Notes: generated by a model from the letters alone, not told the origin. A DNA stretch of 56,324 nucleotides from Lentisphaerae bacterium RIFOXYA12_64_32 (GCA_001803235.1 MHBL01000142.1:1-56324), one strand, 5' to 3'; shown: positions 17,437 through 27,288, counted from the stretch's first letter. Numbers and translations: made by a program.

Positions 17437-20400
17437 TCAGTTCATATCGCCGACGATGGCGGCGCCCTGGTAGATGCGTGTGATGCGGCAGATGGACAGG
17501 GCGGTGTCCGCCCGCAGCATGTGGTAGACGTAACGCCCGGTATCGTCCAGATCGGCGCGGAACACGTCCCGCACCGTCGTGCCGTCATCGAAACTGATGC
17601 CGCTGGGGAAGACCGTGATGTTGACCCGGACGCTGTCGGGCAGGCCCCAGGTGAAGACCTCGACTTCGAGCTTGTCGCTGTTGTCCGGGTACTGCTCGAT
17701 GCTCTCGATGTGGCCTTCGACCGCGGCGCGCAGCCAGAACCCGGCGGTCGGCACGCTGGCCAGGACCGGGCCGCCGGCGCCGAGGCGCGCGACGATGTGC
17801 ACGTCTTCGAGCACTTCGGTGCGCTGGAGCTGGAACGTGGCGGTGTCAGCGGTGTGCGCCGTCTGCGCCAGGTCCATGTGCGGGGCGTCGACGGTTGCGG
17901 CCAGGGTCAGCCCGGTCCAGGTCCAGGCGCGTTCGCGGTTGCGCCAGATGGCGGGCGCTTCCGGGACAGTGCACTCGACGACGGTGACCTGCAGGCTGCC
18001 GGTCACGGGCGCGCCGGTGGTGGGCGTGTACGTGCCGTCCACGGTGAAAGTTCCGGCGGTATCGAACCGGCACGTCACGGGCGCGGCCAGGGTCGTGTCG
18101 TACTCCGTGCCGCCCACAGTGAGGTGGACCGTGCCGTCGGTGGCGCCCGCCGGCGCGGCGGTCAGGCGCAGCGCATCGCCCTTGCGCAGGGTCAGGTCCG
18201 GCTCGGTCAGGACGTCGGTCGCGACCCAGGTCGTCGCAAGGGTTGCGGTCTTCGCACCGTGCTCGAAGCTGACCGTCCGGGCGGTCACGCCCGTTTCCAG
18301 CAGCGGCAGGTCGGCGTACCAGCGCCGCCACGTGCCGCGCTGCACCGGCGTGCCGTCCGAGATGCTCATGCCGGAGAGGAACCGTGTCGTGCCCTCGACG
18401 CAGAGCGGTGACACGCGGCTGGTGTCGGGGACCGCATCGAGCGTGCAGGTGGCGGCGAGCCGGTGGTCGAGCCAGTCGGCGCGACCGTTCGCATCCGCGT
18501 CCGTACCGCCTGGCCGCTGCAGACGCACGGCGCGGATGTCCAGCGTCGTGCCGGCGTAGACGTTCTCCCAACCGATGCGCACGGTATGGCGTCCGGGGAG
18601 GAGCCAGGGCGTGTAGAAATGCGTGACGCCCATGACGCCGAACGGCGCGGTAAGCGTGGCGCTGCCGACGTACTCGCCATCGACCTGGCCGAGGAGTTCG
18701 AACGTGCTGTACTCCGAGTTGGGTTGGTACTGGGTTCCTTCGACCTCGACCCGATAGCAGTCGGCGAACAGGACGAGGAACTCGAACGTCACGTCGCCGC
18801 GCTTGCTCTCCGCCACGATATCGTCGCCGTACTTGACCCAGGCGCCGCTGGCCACGGTGCCCGCGCTGCCGGCCAGTTCGCGGGCGGTGAAGGCACTGCC
18901 GTCAAAGTCGGCCGCGGTGGGATCGCTGCCGGCCAATTCGACCTCGTCGCGGTCGCCGACCCCGTCACCATCGCTGTCGAGGGCGGCGGGGTTGGTGCCG
19001 AGCTCGTTGCTTTCGCGGCCGTCCGGGAGCCCGTCGCCGTCCGTATCCGGGTTGGCGGGGTTGGCGCCGGCGGCGAGTTCAGCCGCGTCGGCCAGGCCGT
19101 CGCCGTCCGCGTCATCGCCGGCCTGCAGGAGCGCAAGGGCGTCGGGCGAGTGGAGCAGACACTCGGCGGGGATGACCTGGCGCGCGAGCCCGCGCGCTTC
19201 CCATTCCAGGACCAGTGACGCGTTGCAGTAGGTCTCGAAGTAGACCAGGCGCAGTGCGTGCAGCCCGGCACGCAGGCCGATATCGCCGTGCGACTGCCAC
19301 GGCGCGCCGAGGTGCCAGACATAGCCGTCCGCGGCCGTCACCTGCACGCCGTCGATGTAGAGCATGCCGCCGTCGTTATTGGTGAGATGGAACGTGTACC
19401 AGCCGTCCGTCGGGACGGCCAGCCAACCGTCGAACACGGCGCCGACTTCGTCGGCACGGCCGCTGCCGAAGACCTGGCCAGTGGACTCAAGCATGTCGAG
19501 TTGCGCGACCAGGCCGCTGCCGTAATGCGGGAAGAACTCGAAGGACGGCATGAACCGCCAATCGCCTTTGTAGTAGGAGACCGCCAGGCCGGGCGCGGCG
19601 TCCGGAACGGCGGTGGCGGCGAACACCCAGGCGGCGCCGTCGTTCGGGTCGAGCGGGTCGAGTCCGAGTTCGAGTTCCGCGCCGTCCGGGACAATGTCGC
19701 CGTCGCTGTCCCAGGCGGCGAGATTCGTGCCGTGCACGATCTCGGAAGCGTTGCTGATGCCGTCCCCGTCCAGGTCGGTTTCGGCGTCGGCCGGGTCGAG
19801 CGGGTTCAGGCCGGCGCTGACCTCGATACCGTCGGGCAGGCAGTCGTGATCGCTGTCCGGGTAGGCGAGCAGAGCGACGTCGTCCAGTTCGGTGACGCCG
19901 CGGGTCATGAACGCGTAGACATAGAGGATGTCGGCGGTCGGATGCAGGCGTCGGACGTCCGCGAGAAGGTTGCGACGGATCGTGACCCACTGTCCGGTCC
20001 CGACGTTGGTCCCGAGCGGCACGATCGGGTCCAGACCGAGGTTCGACGATGTCGTGCCGGGGACATACCTCAGGTTCAGCCAGCCCGCCGTTGTCTGGCA
20101 GGTGGCGTAGATGAGGAAGTTCGAGGACGCGCGCATGCGCCATTCCAGGATGAGCTTCTGCGCCTCGGTCGGGTTCAGGGTGAGCCGGTACGCGGTGTCG
20201 TACGCGCCCTGGAACGCGATGACGCGATTACCCGCGTCGGTTGGGTCGACGATGTTGGAGAGAGTTGCGGGCGGGTCGGCGTCCCAGAGGTCCCAGGCGG
20301 CGGTGTCGCCGTCCTCGGCGTTTTCGAGCATGCGCCGGTCGAAGAGGTAGCCCGGGCCCTGGAGTGCGGGCGTGAGCGGGTCCATGGCGCAGCTCACTTC

Positions 20401-22035
20401 CAGGCCGTCGGGCATGCTGTCCGCATCGGTATCGGCCAGGCGCGGATCGGAGCCGTGGATGTGCAATTCGTCGCTGTCGGAGAGTCCATCGGCGTCGGTG
20501 TCGGCAACGGTCAGATCGGTGCCGTGCATGAACTCGTCCAGGTTCGAGAGTCCATCGCCATCGAGGTCGGTTTCCGCGTCGTCCGGGTCGGCGAAATCGA
20601 GTCCGGCCGTGATCTCGACGCTGTCGGGCAGCACGTCGAGGTCGGTATCGGGATAGGCCAGCAGCGCGACGTCGTCCAGTTCGGTCAGGCCGCGGGTCAT
20701 GATGCCGTAGACGTAGAGGATCTCGGCGTTCGGGTGCAGGTAGCGTACGTCCGCGAGGAGGTTGCGGCGGATCGTGACCCACTGTCCGGCGCCGACATTG
20801 GTCCCGAGCGGCACGATCGGGTCCGGGCCGAGGTTCGACCACGTGGTCCCGGGCACGTATCTGACATTGAGCCAGCCGGCGGTCGTGTTGCATGTGGCGT
20901 AGAAGAGGAAGTTGCTCGAGGCGCGCATGCGCCACTCGAGCACGAGCTTCCGCGTCTCGGTCGGCGCCAGGGTGAAGCGGTAGCCGGTGTCGTACGTGCC
21001 CTGGAACGCGATGACGCGGTTCTCCGGGTCGGTCGGGTCGACCGCGTTGGACAGGGTGTTGGGCGGGTCGGCGTCGAACAGGTCCCAGCCGGTCGTGGTC
21101 TGGTCTTCGGCGTCTTCGGCGACGCGGCGGTCGAACAGGTAGCCCGGCCCTTGGAACGCGGGCGTCAGCGGGTCCATGTTGCAGGCCGTCTCATAGCCGT
21201 CGGGCAGGCCGTCCGAGTCGGTATCGGCTTGCAGCGGGTTGGTGCCGTAGAGGTTCACCTCGTCGCCGTCGGGGAGGTCATCGTCGTCGGTGTCGGCAAC
21301 GGTGATGTTGGTGTCGCGCAGGAACTCGTCCAGGTTCGAGAGACCGTCCCCGTCCAGGTCGGTCGTGGCATCGCTGGGGTCGGCGGGGTTGAGGCCCGCG
21401 GTGGTTTCCACGCTGTCGGGCAGGCAGTCGAGGTCCGCGTCGTCATAGTTCAGTACCGCGATGTCGTCGAAGCAGCCGACGGCCCGGACCATAAGGGCGC
21501 GGAAGTCCGTGATGGTGGCGGTCGGGTGAATTCGGCGCAGGTCCGCGAGCAGGTTCCGGCGGATGGTGACCCAATGGCCGTTGGCGACGTTTGTGCCCAG
21601 CGGCACGAGCGGGTCCAGGCCCTGGTTCGGGACGGTTGTGGATGGGACGTACCGGATGTTCACCCAACCCACGGAGGTGACCAGGGTGGCATACAGCAGG
21701 TAATTGCCGGTGATGCGCATGCGCCACTGCAGGTGCAGGCGCTGCGTCTCGACGGGCGTGAAAATGAACCGGAAACCGGTGTCGTACGTGGCCTGGAAGG
21801 CAATGACGCGGTTCTGCGGGTTTGCGGGGTCCGCGATGTTCACCGGCGTCGCGGGCGGATCGGCGTCGAACAGGTCCCAGCCGGCCGTGTCACCATCCTC
21901 GGCGTTCTCAAGCATGCGCAGGTCGTAGGTATATCCATTCCCCTGGTCTGCAAGAGCGCGTGGCACCCACGCCAATGCCAGGGCAACGGCCAGCGCAAGG
22001 GCCCGAACAGCAGATGCAAAGCGTGTCGTGATCAT
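17437..22035 (-). CDS. Giant exported protein with three tandem blocks, TSP3-like repeats and a PA14 domain
   Basis: This 1532-residue protein of unknown function has a clear signal peptide (residues 1-30, ending Arg-Ala-Leu-Ala-Asp). Three consecutive blocks of about 263 residues (about 30-295, 295-558 and 558-800) each start with a Leu-Glu-Asn-Ala-Glu-Asp-Gly-Asp-like motif, continue as a beta-sandwich-like domain and end with Asp-rich calcium-binding TSP3-like repeats. A PA14 domain, a carbohydrate- or ligand-binding beta-barrel, spans about 814-947 and includes Trp-Tyr-Thr-Phe and Leu-Tyr-Ile-Asp-Gly. More TSP3-like repeats, a carbohydrate-binding-like beta domain and Ig-like C-terminal sequence follow. 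The ATG at 22035 is preferred over the longer frame to 22161 because the signal peptide begins there. It is the first gene of a co-directional run of exported-protein genes. Confidence 0.85.
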   Translation of the reverse strand: MITTRFASAVRALALAVALALAWVPRALADQGNGYTYDLRMLENAEDGDTAGWDLFDADPPATPVNIADPANPQNRVIAFQATYDTGFRFIFTPVETQRLHLQWRMRITGNYLLYATLVTSVGWVNIRYVPSTTVPNQGLDPLVPLGTNVANGHWVTIRRNLLADLRRIHPTATITDFRALMVRAVGCFDDIAVLNYDDADLDCLPDSVETTAGLNPADPSDATTDLDGDGLSNLDEFLRDTNITVADTDDDDLPDGDEVNLYGTNPLQADTDSDGLPDGYETACNMDPLTPAFQGPGYLFDRRVAEDAEDQTTTGWDLFDADPPNTLSNAVDPTDPENRVIAFQGTYDTGYRFTLAPTETRKLVLEWRMRASSNFLFYATCNTTAGWLNVRYVPGTTWSNLGPDPIVPLGTNVGAGQWVTIRRNLLADVRYLHPNAEILYVYGIMTRGLTELDDVALLAYPDTDLDVLPDSVEITAGLDFADPDDAETDLDGDGLSNLDEFMHGTDLTVADTDADGLSDSDELHIHGSDPRLADTDADSMPDGLEVSCAMDPLTPALQGPGYLFDRRMLENAEDGDTAAWDLWDADPPATLSNIVDPTDAGNRVIAFQGAYDTAYRLTLNPTEAQKLILEWRMRASSNFLIYATCQTTAGWLNLRYVPGTTSSNLGLDPIVPLGTNVGTGQWVTIRRNLLADVRRLHPTADILYVYAFMTRGVTELDDVALLAYPDSDHDCLPDGIEVSAGLNPLDPADAETDLDGDGISNASEIVHGTNLAAWDSDGDIVPDGAELELGLDPLDPNDGAAWVFAATAVPDAAPGLAVSYYKGDWRFMPSFEFFPHYGSGLVAQLDMLESTGQVFGSGRADEVGAVFDGWLAVPTDGWYTFHLTNNDGGMLYIDGVQVTAADGYVWHLGAPWQSHGDIGLRAGLHALRLVYFETYCNASLVLEWEARGLARQVIPAECLLHSPDALALLQAGDDADGDGLADAAELAAGANPANPDTDGDGLPDGRESNELGTNPAALDSDGDGVGDRDEVELAGSDPTAADFDGSAFTARELAGSAGTVASGAWVKYGDDIVAESKRGDVTFEFLVLFADCYRVEVEGTQYQPNSEYSTFELLGQVDGEYVGSATLTAPFGVMGVTHFYTPWLLPGRHTVRIGWENVYAGTTLDIRAVRLQRPGGTDADANGRADWLDHRLAATCTLDAVPDTSRVSPLCVEGTTRFLSGMSISDGTPVQRGTWRRWYADLPLLETGVTARTVSFEHGAKTATLATTWVATDVLTEPDLTLRKGDALRLTAAPAGATDGTVHLTVGGTEYDTTLAAPVTCRFDTAGTFTVDGTYTPTTGAPVTGSLQVTVVECTVPEAPAIWRNRERAWTWTGLTLAATVDAPHMDLAQTAHTADTATFQLQRTEVLEDVHIVARLGAGGPVLASVPTAGFWLRAAVEGHIESIEQYPDNSDKLEVEVFTWGLPDSVRVNITVFPSGISFDDGTTVRDVFRADLDDTGRYVYHMLRADTALSICRITRIYQGAAIVGDMN
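19630..21945. repeat. Three tandem coding blocks of about 790 bp
   Basis: The three blocks of the preceding gene are similar at the DNA level. The segments around 19978-20036 and 20768-20826 are nearly identical, so at least the second and third blocks arose by a fairly recent tandem duplication or are being homogenised. Confidence 0.75.
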
Positions 22036-22162
22036 ACGCAAAAACCCCCATAGCGTCGCGGGCAGAATGCCACGCAACGCATTTTTGCCGAACACTTTAT
22101 CGACCTGGAAACGGTGGAAATCGCCCCTTCCTCCTCGTTCAGTCTTCCGTCCTACGCCCATC

Positions 22163-22192
22163 AGTTTACCACTCCCCCCAAAAAAAAATCAA
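22163..22192 (-). promoter_or_regulatory. Candidate promoter for the exported-protein run
   Basis: On the minus strand TTGATT (complement of 22187-22192) and TAAACT (complement of 22163-22168) are separated by 18 nt. They lie in the only AT-rich patch of the spacer between the divergent giant gene and nadB. The leader to the ATG at 22035 would be about 120 nt. Confidence 0.35.
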
Positions 22193-22459
22193 GCCAATTT
22201 CGAGCCCCAACCGAACATTTTGTTTCAGGTGTTCCCGCCTGTGGCTGGATCAGCGCCGGCCCGCGGCTCGCCTGGCAGGTTTCTGGGACGCGTGAGTCGC
22301 GGTGCGACACGGAAAAGGGCGGCAGCATTGAGACTGTCGAAGGCCGGACGCTCGAGCGTCGACACATGGCCCCCGCGCCCCGAGTCTGGATTTTCACCTC
22401 CCGCCGGGTATGTTGTCGCACCGGGACAATTGCGCCGGCATTCACAACAGCGAGAGACC

Positions 22460-24145
22460 ATGGACCAACCAGCAACACGGACCGCACCGTCCCGCTTCTT
22501 CTGCGACTACCTCGTCATCGGGTCCGGCGTCGCCGGGCTGGTTGCCGCCCTGAAAGCGGCGCCGCACGGCAAGGTGGTGGTTGTCACCAAGCGCCAGGTC
22601 GACGAGTGCAACACGCGCTACGCGCAGGGCGGCATCGCGTGCGTCACCGCGGAACCGGACACGTTCGACGCGCACGTGGCCGACACGCTCAATGCGGGCG
22701 CCGGCCTGTGCCACCTGGACATCGTCCATGACATTATCCGGGGCGGGCCGGAGCGCATCCGCGACCTGCAGGAGTGGGGCGTGCACTTCACGCGCCGCGG
22801 CGAACTTGAGGACAATGTGGGTGCGCAGCACGCCCAGGATTTCGACCTGGGCCGGGAAGGCGGCCACACGCAGCGTCGCGTCCTGCACGCCGGTGACGTG
22901 ACGGGTGAAGAGGTGGAGCGGGCGCTGATCGAACGCTGCCGCGCAGACTCGCGCATCCAGATCCTCGAGAACCACCTGGCCGTGGACCTGATCTCGACAC
23001 GCCACGCCCATTGGGAAGGCGAGAACTACTGCCTCGGCGCCTACGTCATGGACCGCGCCACACACCGGATCAGCACGCTCATCAGTCGCTTCACGTTCCT
23101 GACCACCGGCGGGGCTGGCAAGGTCTACCTCTACACCAGCAACCCGGACGTGGCGAGCGGCGACGGGGTTGCCATGGCGTACCGCGCCCATGCGGAAATC
23201 CGCAACATGGAATTCATCCAGTTCCATCCCACGTGCCTGTACCACCCCCGCGCCAAGTCGTTCCTCATCAGCGAAGCGGTCCGGGGCGAAGGCGCCACCC
23301 TCAAAATCCGTCGCCACAACGACTATGTCGAGTTCATGCAGGATTACCATGAAATGGGCGCCCTGGCGCCGCGCGATATCGTCGCCCGCGCCATCGACCA
23401 GGAATTGAAACGCACCGGCCAGCCGTGTGTTTTTCTGGACATTCGACACCGATCGGAGAAGTTCCTCCGCAAGCGCTTCCCAAAGATCTTCGCCAAGTGC
23501 CTCGAGTTTGGGATCCACATGGGCCGCGATCTCATCCCCGTGGTTCCAGCCGCCCACTACTGCTGCGGCGGTGTCGGGACCGATGTGAACGGCGCCACCA
23601 CGGTCACCAATCTCTACGCCATCGGCGAGGTCGGCTGCACCGGACTGCACGGTGCCAACCGCCTGGCCAGCAACAGCCTCCTCGAAGCCCTCGTGGTGGC
23701 CCACAACGCCGTCGAACACAGCCGCCGCAACGGCGGCGGCGAACCGCCGATCTCACCCGACCTGATCCCGGACTGGAGTAGTGGCGACGCCAAGGACTCC
23801 GACGAACAAATCGTCATTTTCCACAACTGGGATGAAATCCGCCGCTTCATGTGGGACTACGTCGGGATCCACCGCACCACCAAGCGCCTCGAGCGTGCCA
23901 AGAACCGTATCAGGTTGCTGCGCAAGGAGATCGAAAAGTACTACTGGGACTTCATCGTCACCCCGGACCTGATCGAACTGCGCAACCTCGCGTCCGTCGC
24001 CGAGATGATCATCGACTGTGCCATGGCGCGCAAGGAGAGCCGGGGCCTGCATTTCAATGCCGACTTTCCGGAGGCCGAAAAGGGCTCTGCCGGCAAGGAC
24101 TCGGTCCTGCGTCGCCCAACCAAGGCTGAGATATGGCTCGAGTGA
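22460..24145 (+). CDS. nadB: L-aspartate oxidase
   Basis: NadB oxidises L-aspartate to iminoaspartate, the first step of de novo NAD synthesis, using FAD in the cytoplasm. The 561-residue length fits the family. The FAD-binding Gly-Ser-Gly-Val-Ala-Gly-Leu lies near residue 20, Thr-Arg-Tyr-Ala-Gln-Gly-Gly-Ile at about 52-59, Glu-Gly-Gly-His-Thr near 134, and Gly-Ala-Asn-Arg-Leu-Ala-Ser-Asn-Ser-Leu-Leu-Glu towards the end of the FAD domain. These are typical of NadB and distinguish it from succinate dehydrogenase flavoproteins less than perfectly, but the Tyr-Ala-Gln-Gly-Gly motif favours NadB. The open frame extends upstream to 22028, but FAD-fold sequence begins right after the ATG at 22460, so that start is chosen; only a weak GAGAG precedes it. 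The last 13 bases overlap ispD. nadA and nadC are not in the window. Confidence 0.92.
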   Translation: MDQPATRTAPSRFFCDYLVIGSGVAGLVAALKAAPHGKVVVVTKRQVDECNTRYAQGGIACVTAEPDTFDAHVADTLNAGAGLCHLDIVHDIIRGGPERIRDLQEWGVHFTRRGELEDNVGAQHAQDFDLGREGGHTQRRVLHAGDVTGEEVERALIERCRADSRIQILENHLAVDLISTRHAHWEGENYCLGAYVMDRATHRISTLISRFTFLTTGGAGKVYLYTSNPDVASGDGVAMAYRAHAEIRNMEFIQFHPTCLYHPRAKSFLISEAVRGEGATLKIRRHNDYVEFMQDYHEMGALAPRDIVARAIDQELKRTGQPCVFLDIRHRSEKFLRKRFPKIFAKCLEFGIHMGRDLIPVVPAAHYCCGGVGTDVNGATTVTNLYAIGEVGCTGLHGANRLASNSLLEALVVAHNAVEHSRRNGGGEPPISPDLIPDWSSGDAKDSDEQIVIFHNWDEIRRFMWDYVGIHRTTKRLERAKNRIRLLRKEIEKYYWDFIVTPDLIELRNLASVAEMIIDCAMARKESRGLHFNADFPEAEKGSAGKDSVLRRPTKAEIWLE

Positions 24146-24891
24146 GACCGCCAACGTCAGAGCAGGTCGGCGTGGCGCTGGTGGTGGTCGCCGCCGGGCG
24201 CAACGAGCGCTTCGGTTCGGCCGTAAACAAGCTGCTCATCCCCTTGCTCGGACTGCCGGTCGTGTGCCATTGCTTGCGGCGCTTTGCCCCTGTGATCCGG
24301 CCCGAGATGACCGTTCTGGTCGTGCCGCAGGACCAGGAACCGGCGTTTGCCGCCGCACTGCGGAAAGCCCGCATCCGGGGTGTCACGCTGGTTGCTGGCG
24401 GCCCGGCCCGCCAAGACTCCGTGGCGCTGGGGTTGGCGGCCGTACCACCGGTCGCCCGGTACGTCGCGGTCCAGGACGCCGCACGGCCGTTCGCCTCCGC
24501 CGCCCTGTTGCTGCAGTGCATCGAGGCGGCGCGCAAACATGGTTCCGGCGTCGCGGCGCGGCGCGTGACCGACACCATCAAAGTCGCGTCAAAGGCCGGC
24601 CGTGTTCGGAGCACGCCTGACCGGCGTACACTCTGGGCCGCCGAGACCCCACAGGTGTTCCGCCGTGAGGTGCTGGTTACCGCCTACGCCCGCGTGTGTC
24701 AACGAAGGAAACAAGTGACGGACGACGCCCAGGCCGTGGAGTTGCTGGGTAAACCCGTCTTTCTGGTCGAGCACTCCGAGGACAACCGTAAGATCACGTT
24801 CGCCAGCGATCTCAAGGCCGCGGTGGAATGCCGGAATCTCGAGAATGTGCCAACACGCCGGAGCCGAACGCGAGGAGAACGGGGCGCATAG
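24133..24891 (+). CDS. ispD: 2-C-methyl-D-erythritol 4-phosphate cytidylyltransferase
   Basis: IspD transfers CMP from CTP to methylerythritol phosphate in the non-mevalonate isoprenoid pathway. The 252-residue protein shows the nucleotidyltransferase signature Val-Val-Ala-Ala-Gly-Arg-Asn-Glu-Arg-Phe-Gly with the downstream Asn-Lys-Leu-Leu, the Val-Gln-Asp-Ala-Ala-Arg-Pro-Phe motif, Thr-Asp-Thr-Ile-Lys, Thr-Pro-Gln-Val-Phe and Thr-Asp-Asp-Ala. All are expected at these relative positions in IspD. It overlaps the end of nadB by 13 nt, so translation is probably coupled. No ispF follows, unlike in many genomes where the two genes are adjacent or fused. The C-terminal tail after about residue 235 is Arg-rich and not conserved. 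Confidence 0.93.
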   Translation: MARVRPPTSEQVGVALVVVAAGRNERFGSAVNKLLIPLLGLPVVCHCLRRFAPVIRPEMTVLVVPQDQEPAFAAALRKARIRGVTLVAGGPARQDSVALGLAAVPPVARYVAVQDAARPFASAALLLQCIEAARKHGSGVAARRVTDTIKVASKAGRVRSTPDRRTLWAAETPQVFRREVLVTAYARVCQRRKQVTDDAQAVELLGKPVFLVEHSEDNRKITFASDLKAAVECRNLENVPTRRSRTRGERGA

Positions 24892-24915
24892 GGCCATTTG
24901 GGGTCGGGCTCATGC

Positions 24916-24962
24916 CTCAGTGACGCAGTGACTCATGCCCCCTCGACACCCGACACCCGCGT
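24916..24962. repeat. Short heptanucleotide tracts (CAGTGAC and ACACCCG types)
   Basis: CAGTGAC-like units at about 24918-24932 are followed by two copies of the ACACCCG unit near 24946-24960. They fill the spacer between ispD and the next gene. The ACACCCG unit recurs at 32717-32786 and 53620-53661. Confidence 0.6.
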
Positions 24963-25021
24963 GCCACGGCGCAACTGCTGAGCGAAGCCGGGACACCCGT
25001 CAAGACAGGAGCGACCGCACC

Positions 25022-27244
25022 ATGCAGAAACGCAATCCGCGCCCACTCTTCTCCGCCGCCGTTCTGGCCGTTGCCGGGGCGATGGCGTGCACTCCTTGCC
25101 TTCGCGCCGCCGAGAAACTGGTCCTATACGGCGGCCACGCGAAGGAGGCGACACGGTTCCAGTTCGACAACGGCAAGTTTGTCGCGCCGGACCAGGCGGC
25201 GATCGACCGCCAGGACGTCAAGGAGTGGTGGATCTCGGGCAAGCAGGAGAACGCCCAGGCCGCGGCCGCGGTTGCGCCGTCCGGCCCCGCACCCGCGGCT
25301 GCCGACGAGATTCAGACACTCACCGAGTACCGGCGCCAGGGCGAAGAAATGGCCGCGCGCCTGCCCGGCTGCCGCGGCGTGTACATCCTCGACGACGGGA
25401 CGTTCATGCTGACGCACGACCACCGGCACGTCTACCGTTACCACTTCGTCGGCCTGGTGCTCAACGAGTCCCTGGTCGAATGGGGCAGCCTGAAACTGGG
25501 ATTCTCGGAAGGCCACAGCCGCCAGAAGATCCTCTGCGCCCGGTCGCTGGGTCCGGACGGTCAGGTCCACGTACTGGCGCCGCAGGACATCCAAGTCAGC
25601 CAACCGCAGCGCGGCGACGTTTATTTCGACCCTGACGCACGCATGATGTCCGGCACCATTCCCGGCGTCGGCGTCGGCAGTGTGGTGGAGTACATCTACG
25701 AGTACGAACAGTACGCGCCGGAAGACTGGCGACTGTTCTTCCCGGGGTACTACTTCCAGATGGACCTGCCCCTGGTCCGGTCCGTCCTGACCGTCCAGGT
25801 CCCGATCGGCACTCCTCTCTACTCGTGGGAAGAGAACTGGAACGGTTACCGCCCGGCGAAGCGCCCCATGCCGGTCCTTGGCGCACTCCTCCGGTGGATC
25901 ATCCCACAACGCAGTCCGGCAAAGAAGAGCTGCGTCGAAGTCGAGGGGAAATGGTACGACTCGCGGACGTGGGAGAAGACGCAAGTCCCTCCCATCGTCA
26001 CGGAGCCGCAGATGCCGCCCAACGATGAGGTTGCCCCGGCCGTACACGCATCGCTGTTCAAGACCTGGGATTACCTCAACGACCTCACCGGCAAGTTGCA
26101 GGTCGAACGCATGAAGGTGACGCCGGAGATCGAGGCGAAAGTGGCCGAAATCTGTGCCGGTTGCACGACGACCGAGGAGAAGGTCGCCCGGCTTTACCAC
26201 TGGGTGCAGAAGAACATCCGTTACATCTCGGTCAAGTCGTCGCTGAGTTCCGGCTGGGCCGGCCACCCGGCGACCGAGACCCTGGCCCAGGGCTACGGCG
26301 ACTGCACCGACAAATCCATGCTCTTCTCCACGCTGTTGCGCTGCATCGGCGTGGAGTCCGACCCGGTCGTACTGCGCACCAACGACGAGGGCGAGTTCAT
26401 TCCCAAGTTTCCCGTGCTGGCCTGCAACCACTGCATCACAGAGGTACAACTGAATGGCAAGTCCATGTTCCTGGACTGCACCTCCCAGGACCACCGGTAC
26501 CCGGCCCTGCGCTCCGACGACCACGGCGTGATCTGCTACAACTTCATCCGCGACCAGCGTCCCATCATCCCGGTCCCGCCGGGCATGCTGGCGTACGGCA
26601 AGGCCACCGCCGAGCAGATGACCGTCACCGCGGACGGCAACCTGCGCGTGACCACCGCAAACCGCTACTCCGGCGACTACGAATACCGGCTCCGGGCGGG
26701 CTGGAAACGTGTTCCGGAGAAGGCCAGGCACCAGATCCTGCAGCAGTTCGTCAACGGCATTGCCCCTGGCGCACGTCTCGGCGACTTCAGCATCACCGAC
26801 CCGCAGGACTTGAACGTGCAGTTCAAACTTGACTTCACCTACGACCTGCCCAGCTACCTCATCCAGGCGAAGGACCTGCGGCTCTTCCAGGTGCCCGACC
26901 GCGAGGAGGAGTTCCCGGAAATCAGCCTCGATGCGCGGCGCTACCCGGTGATCTATCCCACGGCGGAAGCAACCGAGCGCGAGATTGCGCTCGAGCTTCC
27001 CCAGGAATTCAGAATCGTCGAGATGCCGCCGAATGTCAACATTCGCAGTCGGCACGTGACCTACTCAGAGACGTGGACCGCCACAGGCAACCGGGTCACG
27101 CTCCGCATCGCCTTCGAGCGCCGCAGTCGCCGTATCCCCGTCGCTGACTACCCCGAGTACCGCCGGACCCTGCAGCAGATCACCGCCGCCACGCGTCGCC
27201 CGCTGTACCTCGAAGCGACGCCCACCGCCGCACCGGCCAAGTGA
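25022..27244 (+). CDS. Exported DUF3857/transglutaminase-like protein
   Basis: This 740-residue protein has a signal peptide (about 1-28), an N-terminal beta-rich DUF3857-type region and a central transglutaminase/cysteine-peptidase-like core. The expected catalytic residues are all visible: Cys428 in Gly-Tyr-Gly-Asp-Cys-Thr-Asp-Lys, His470 in Cys-Asn-His-Cys and Asp485 in Phe-Leu-Asp-Cys-Thr. A C-terminal beta domain (about 540-740) completes the usual DUF3857 plus transglutaminase layout. Such proteins are thought to act on proteins in the periplasm, but their substrates are unknown. AGGAG lies 10 nt before the ATG at 25022, and the signal peptide begins there, which favours this start over the frame opening at 24935. 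The gene follows ispD after about 130 nt and faces the exonuclease gene. It is not obviously linked in function to nadB-ispD. Confidence 0.88.
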   Translation: MQKRNPRPLFSAAVLAVAGAMACTPCLRAAEKLVLYGGHAKEATRFQFDNGKFVAPDQAAIDRQDVKEWWISGKQENAQAAAAVAPSGPAPAAADEIQTLTEYRRQGEEMAARLPGCRGVYILDDGTFMLTHDHRHVYRYHFVGLVLNESLVEWGSLKLGFSEGHSRQKILCARSLGPDGQVHVLAPQDIQVSQPQRGDVYFDPDARMMSGTIPGVGVGSVVEYIYEYEQYAPEDWRLFFPGYYFQMDLPLVRSVLTVQVPIGTPLYSWEENWNGYRPAKRPMPVLGALLRWIIPQRSPAKKSCVEVEGKWYDSRTWEKTQVPPIVTEPQMPPNDEVAPAVHASLFKTWDYLNDLTGKLQVERMKVTPEIEAKVAEICAGCTTTEEKVARLYHWVQKNIRYISVKSSLSSGWAGHPATETLAQGYGDCTDKSMLFSTLLRCIGVESDPVVLRTNDEGEFIPKFPVLACNHCITEVQLNGKSMFLDCTSQDHRYPALRSDDHGVICYNFIRDQRPIIPVPPGMLAYGKATAEQMTVTADGNLRVTTANRYSGDYEYRLRAGWKRVPEKARHQILQQFVNGIAPGARLGDFSITDPQDLNVQFKLDFTYDLPSYLIQAKDLRLFQVPDREEEFPEISLDARRYPVIYPTAEATEREIALELPQEFRIVEMPPNVNIRSRHVTYSETWTATGNRVTLRIAFERRSRRIPVADYPEYRRTLQQITAATRRPLYLEATPTAAPAK

Positions 27245-27288
27245 CGGCGGCGGGGATGGGGACGGACCAAACGGACTGCCCCTTGCCT

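Noticed and set aside
19258..22053. 931-residue plus-strand frame
   Set aside because: It is antisense to the three-block exported protein, and its repeats only mirror those of the real gene.
25124..27055. 643-residue minus-strand frame
   Set aside because: It is antisense to the transglutaminase-like gene, whose catalytic residues are all present on the plus strand.
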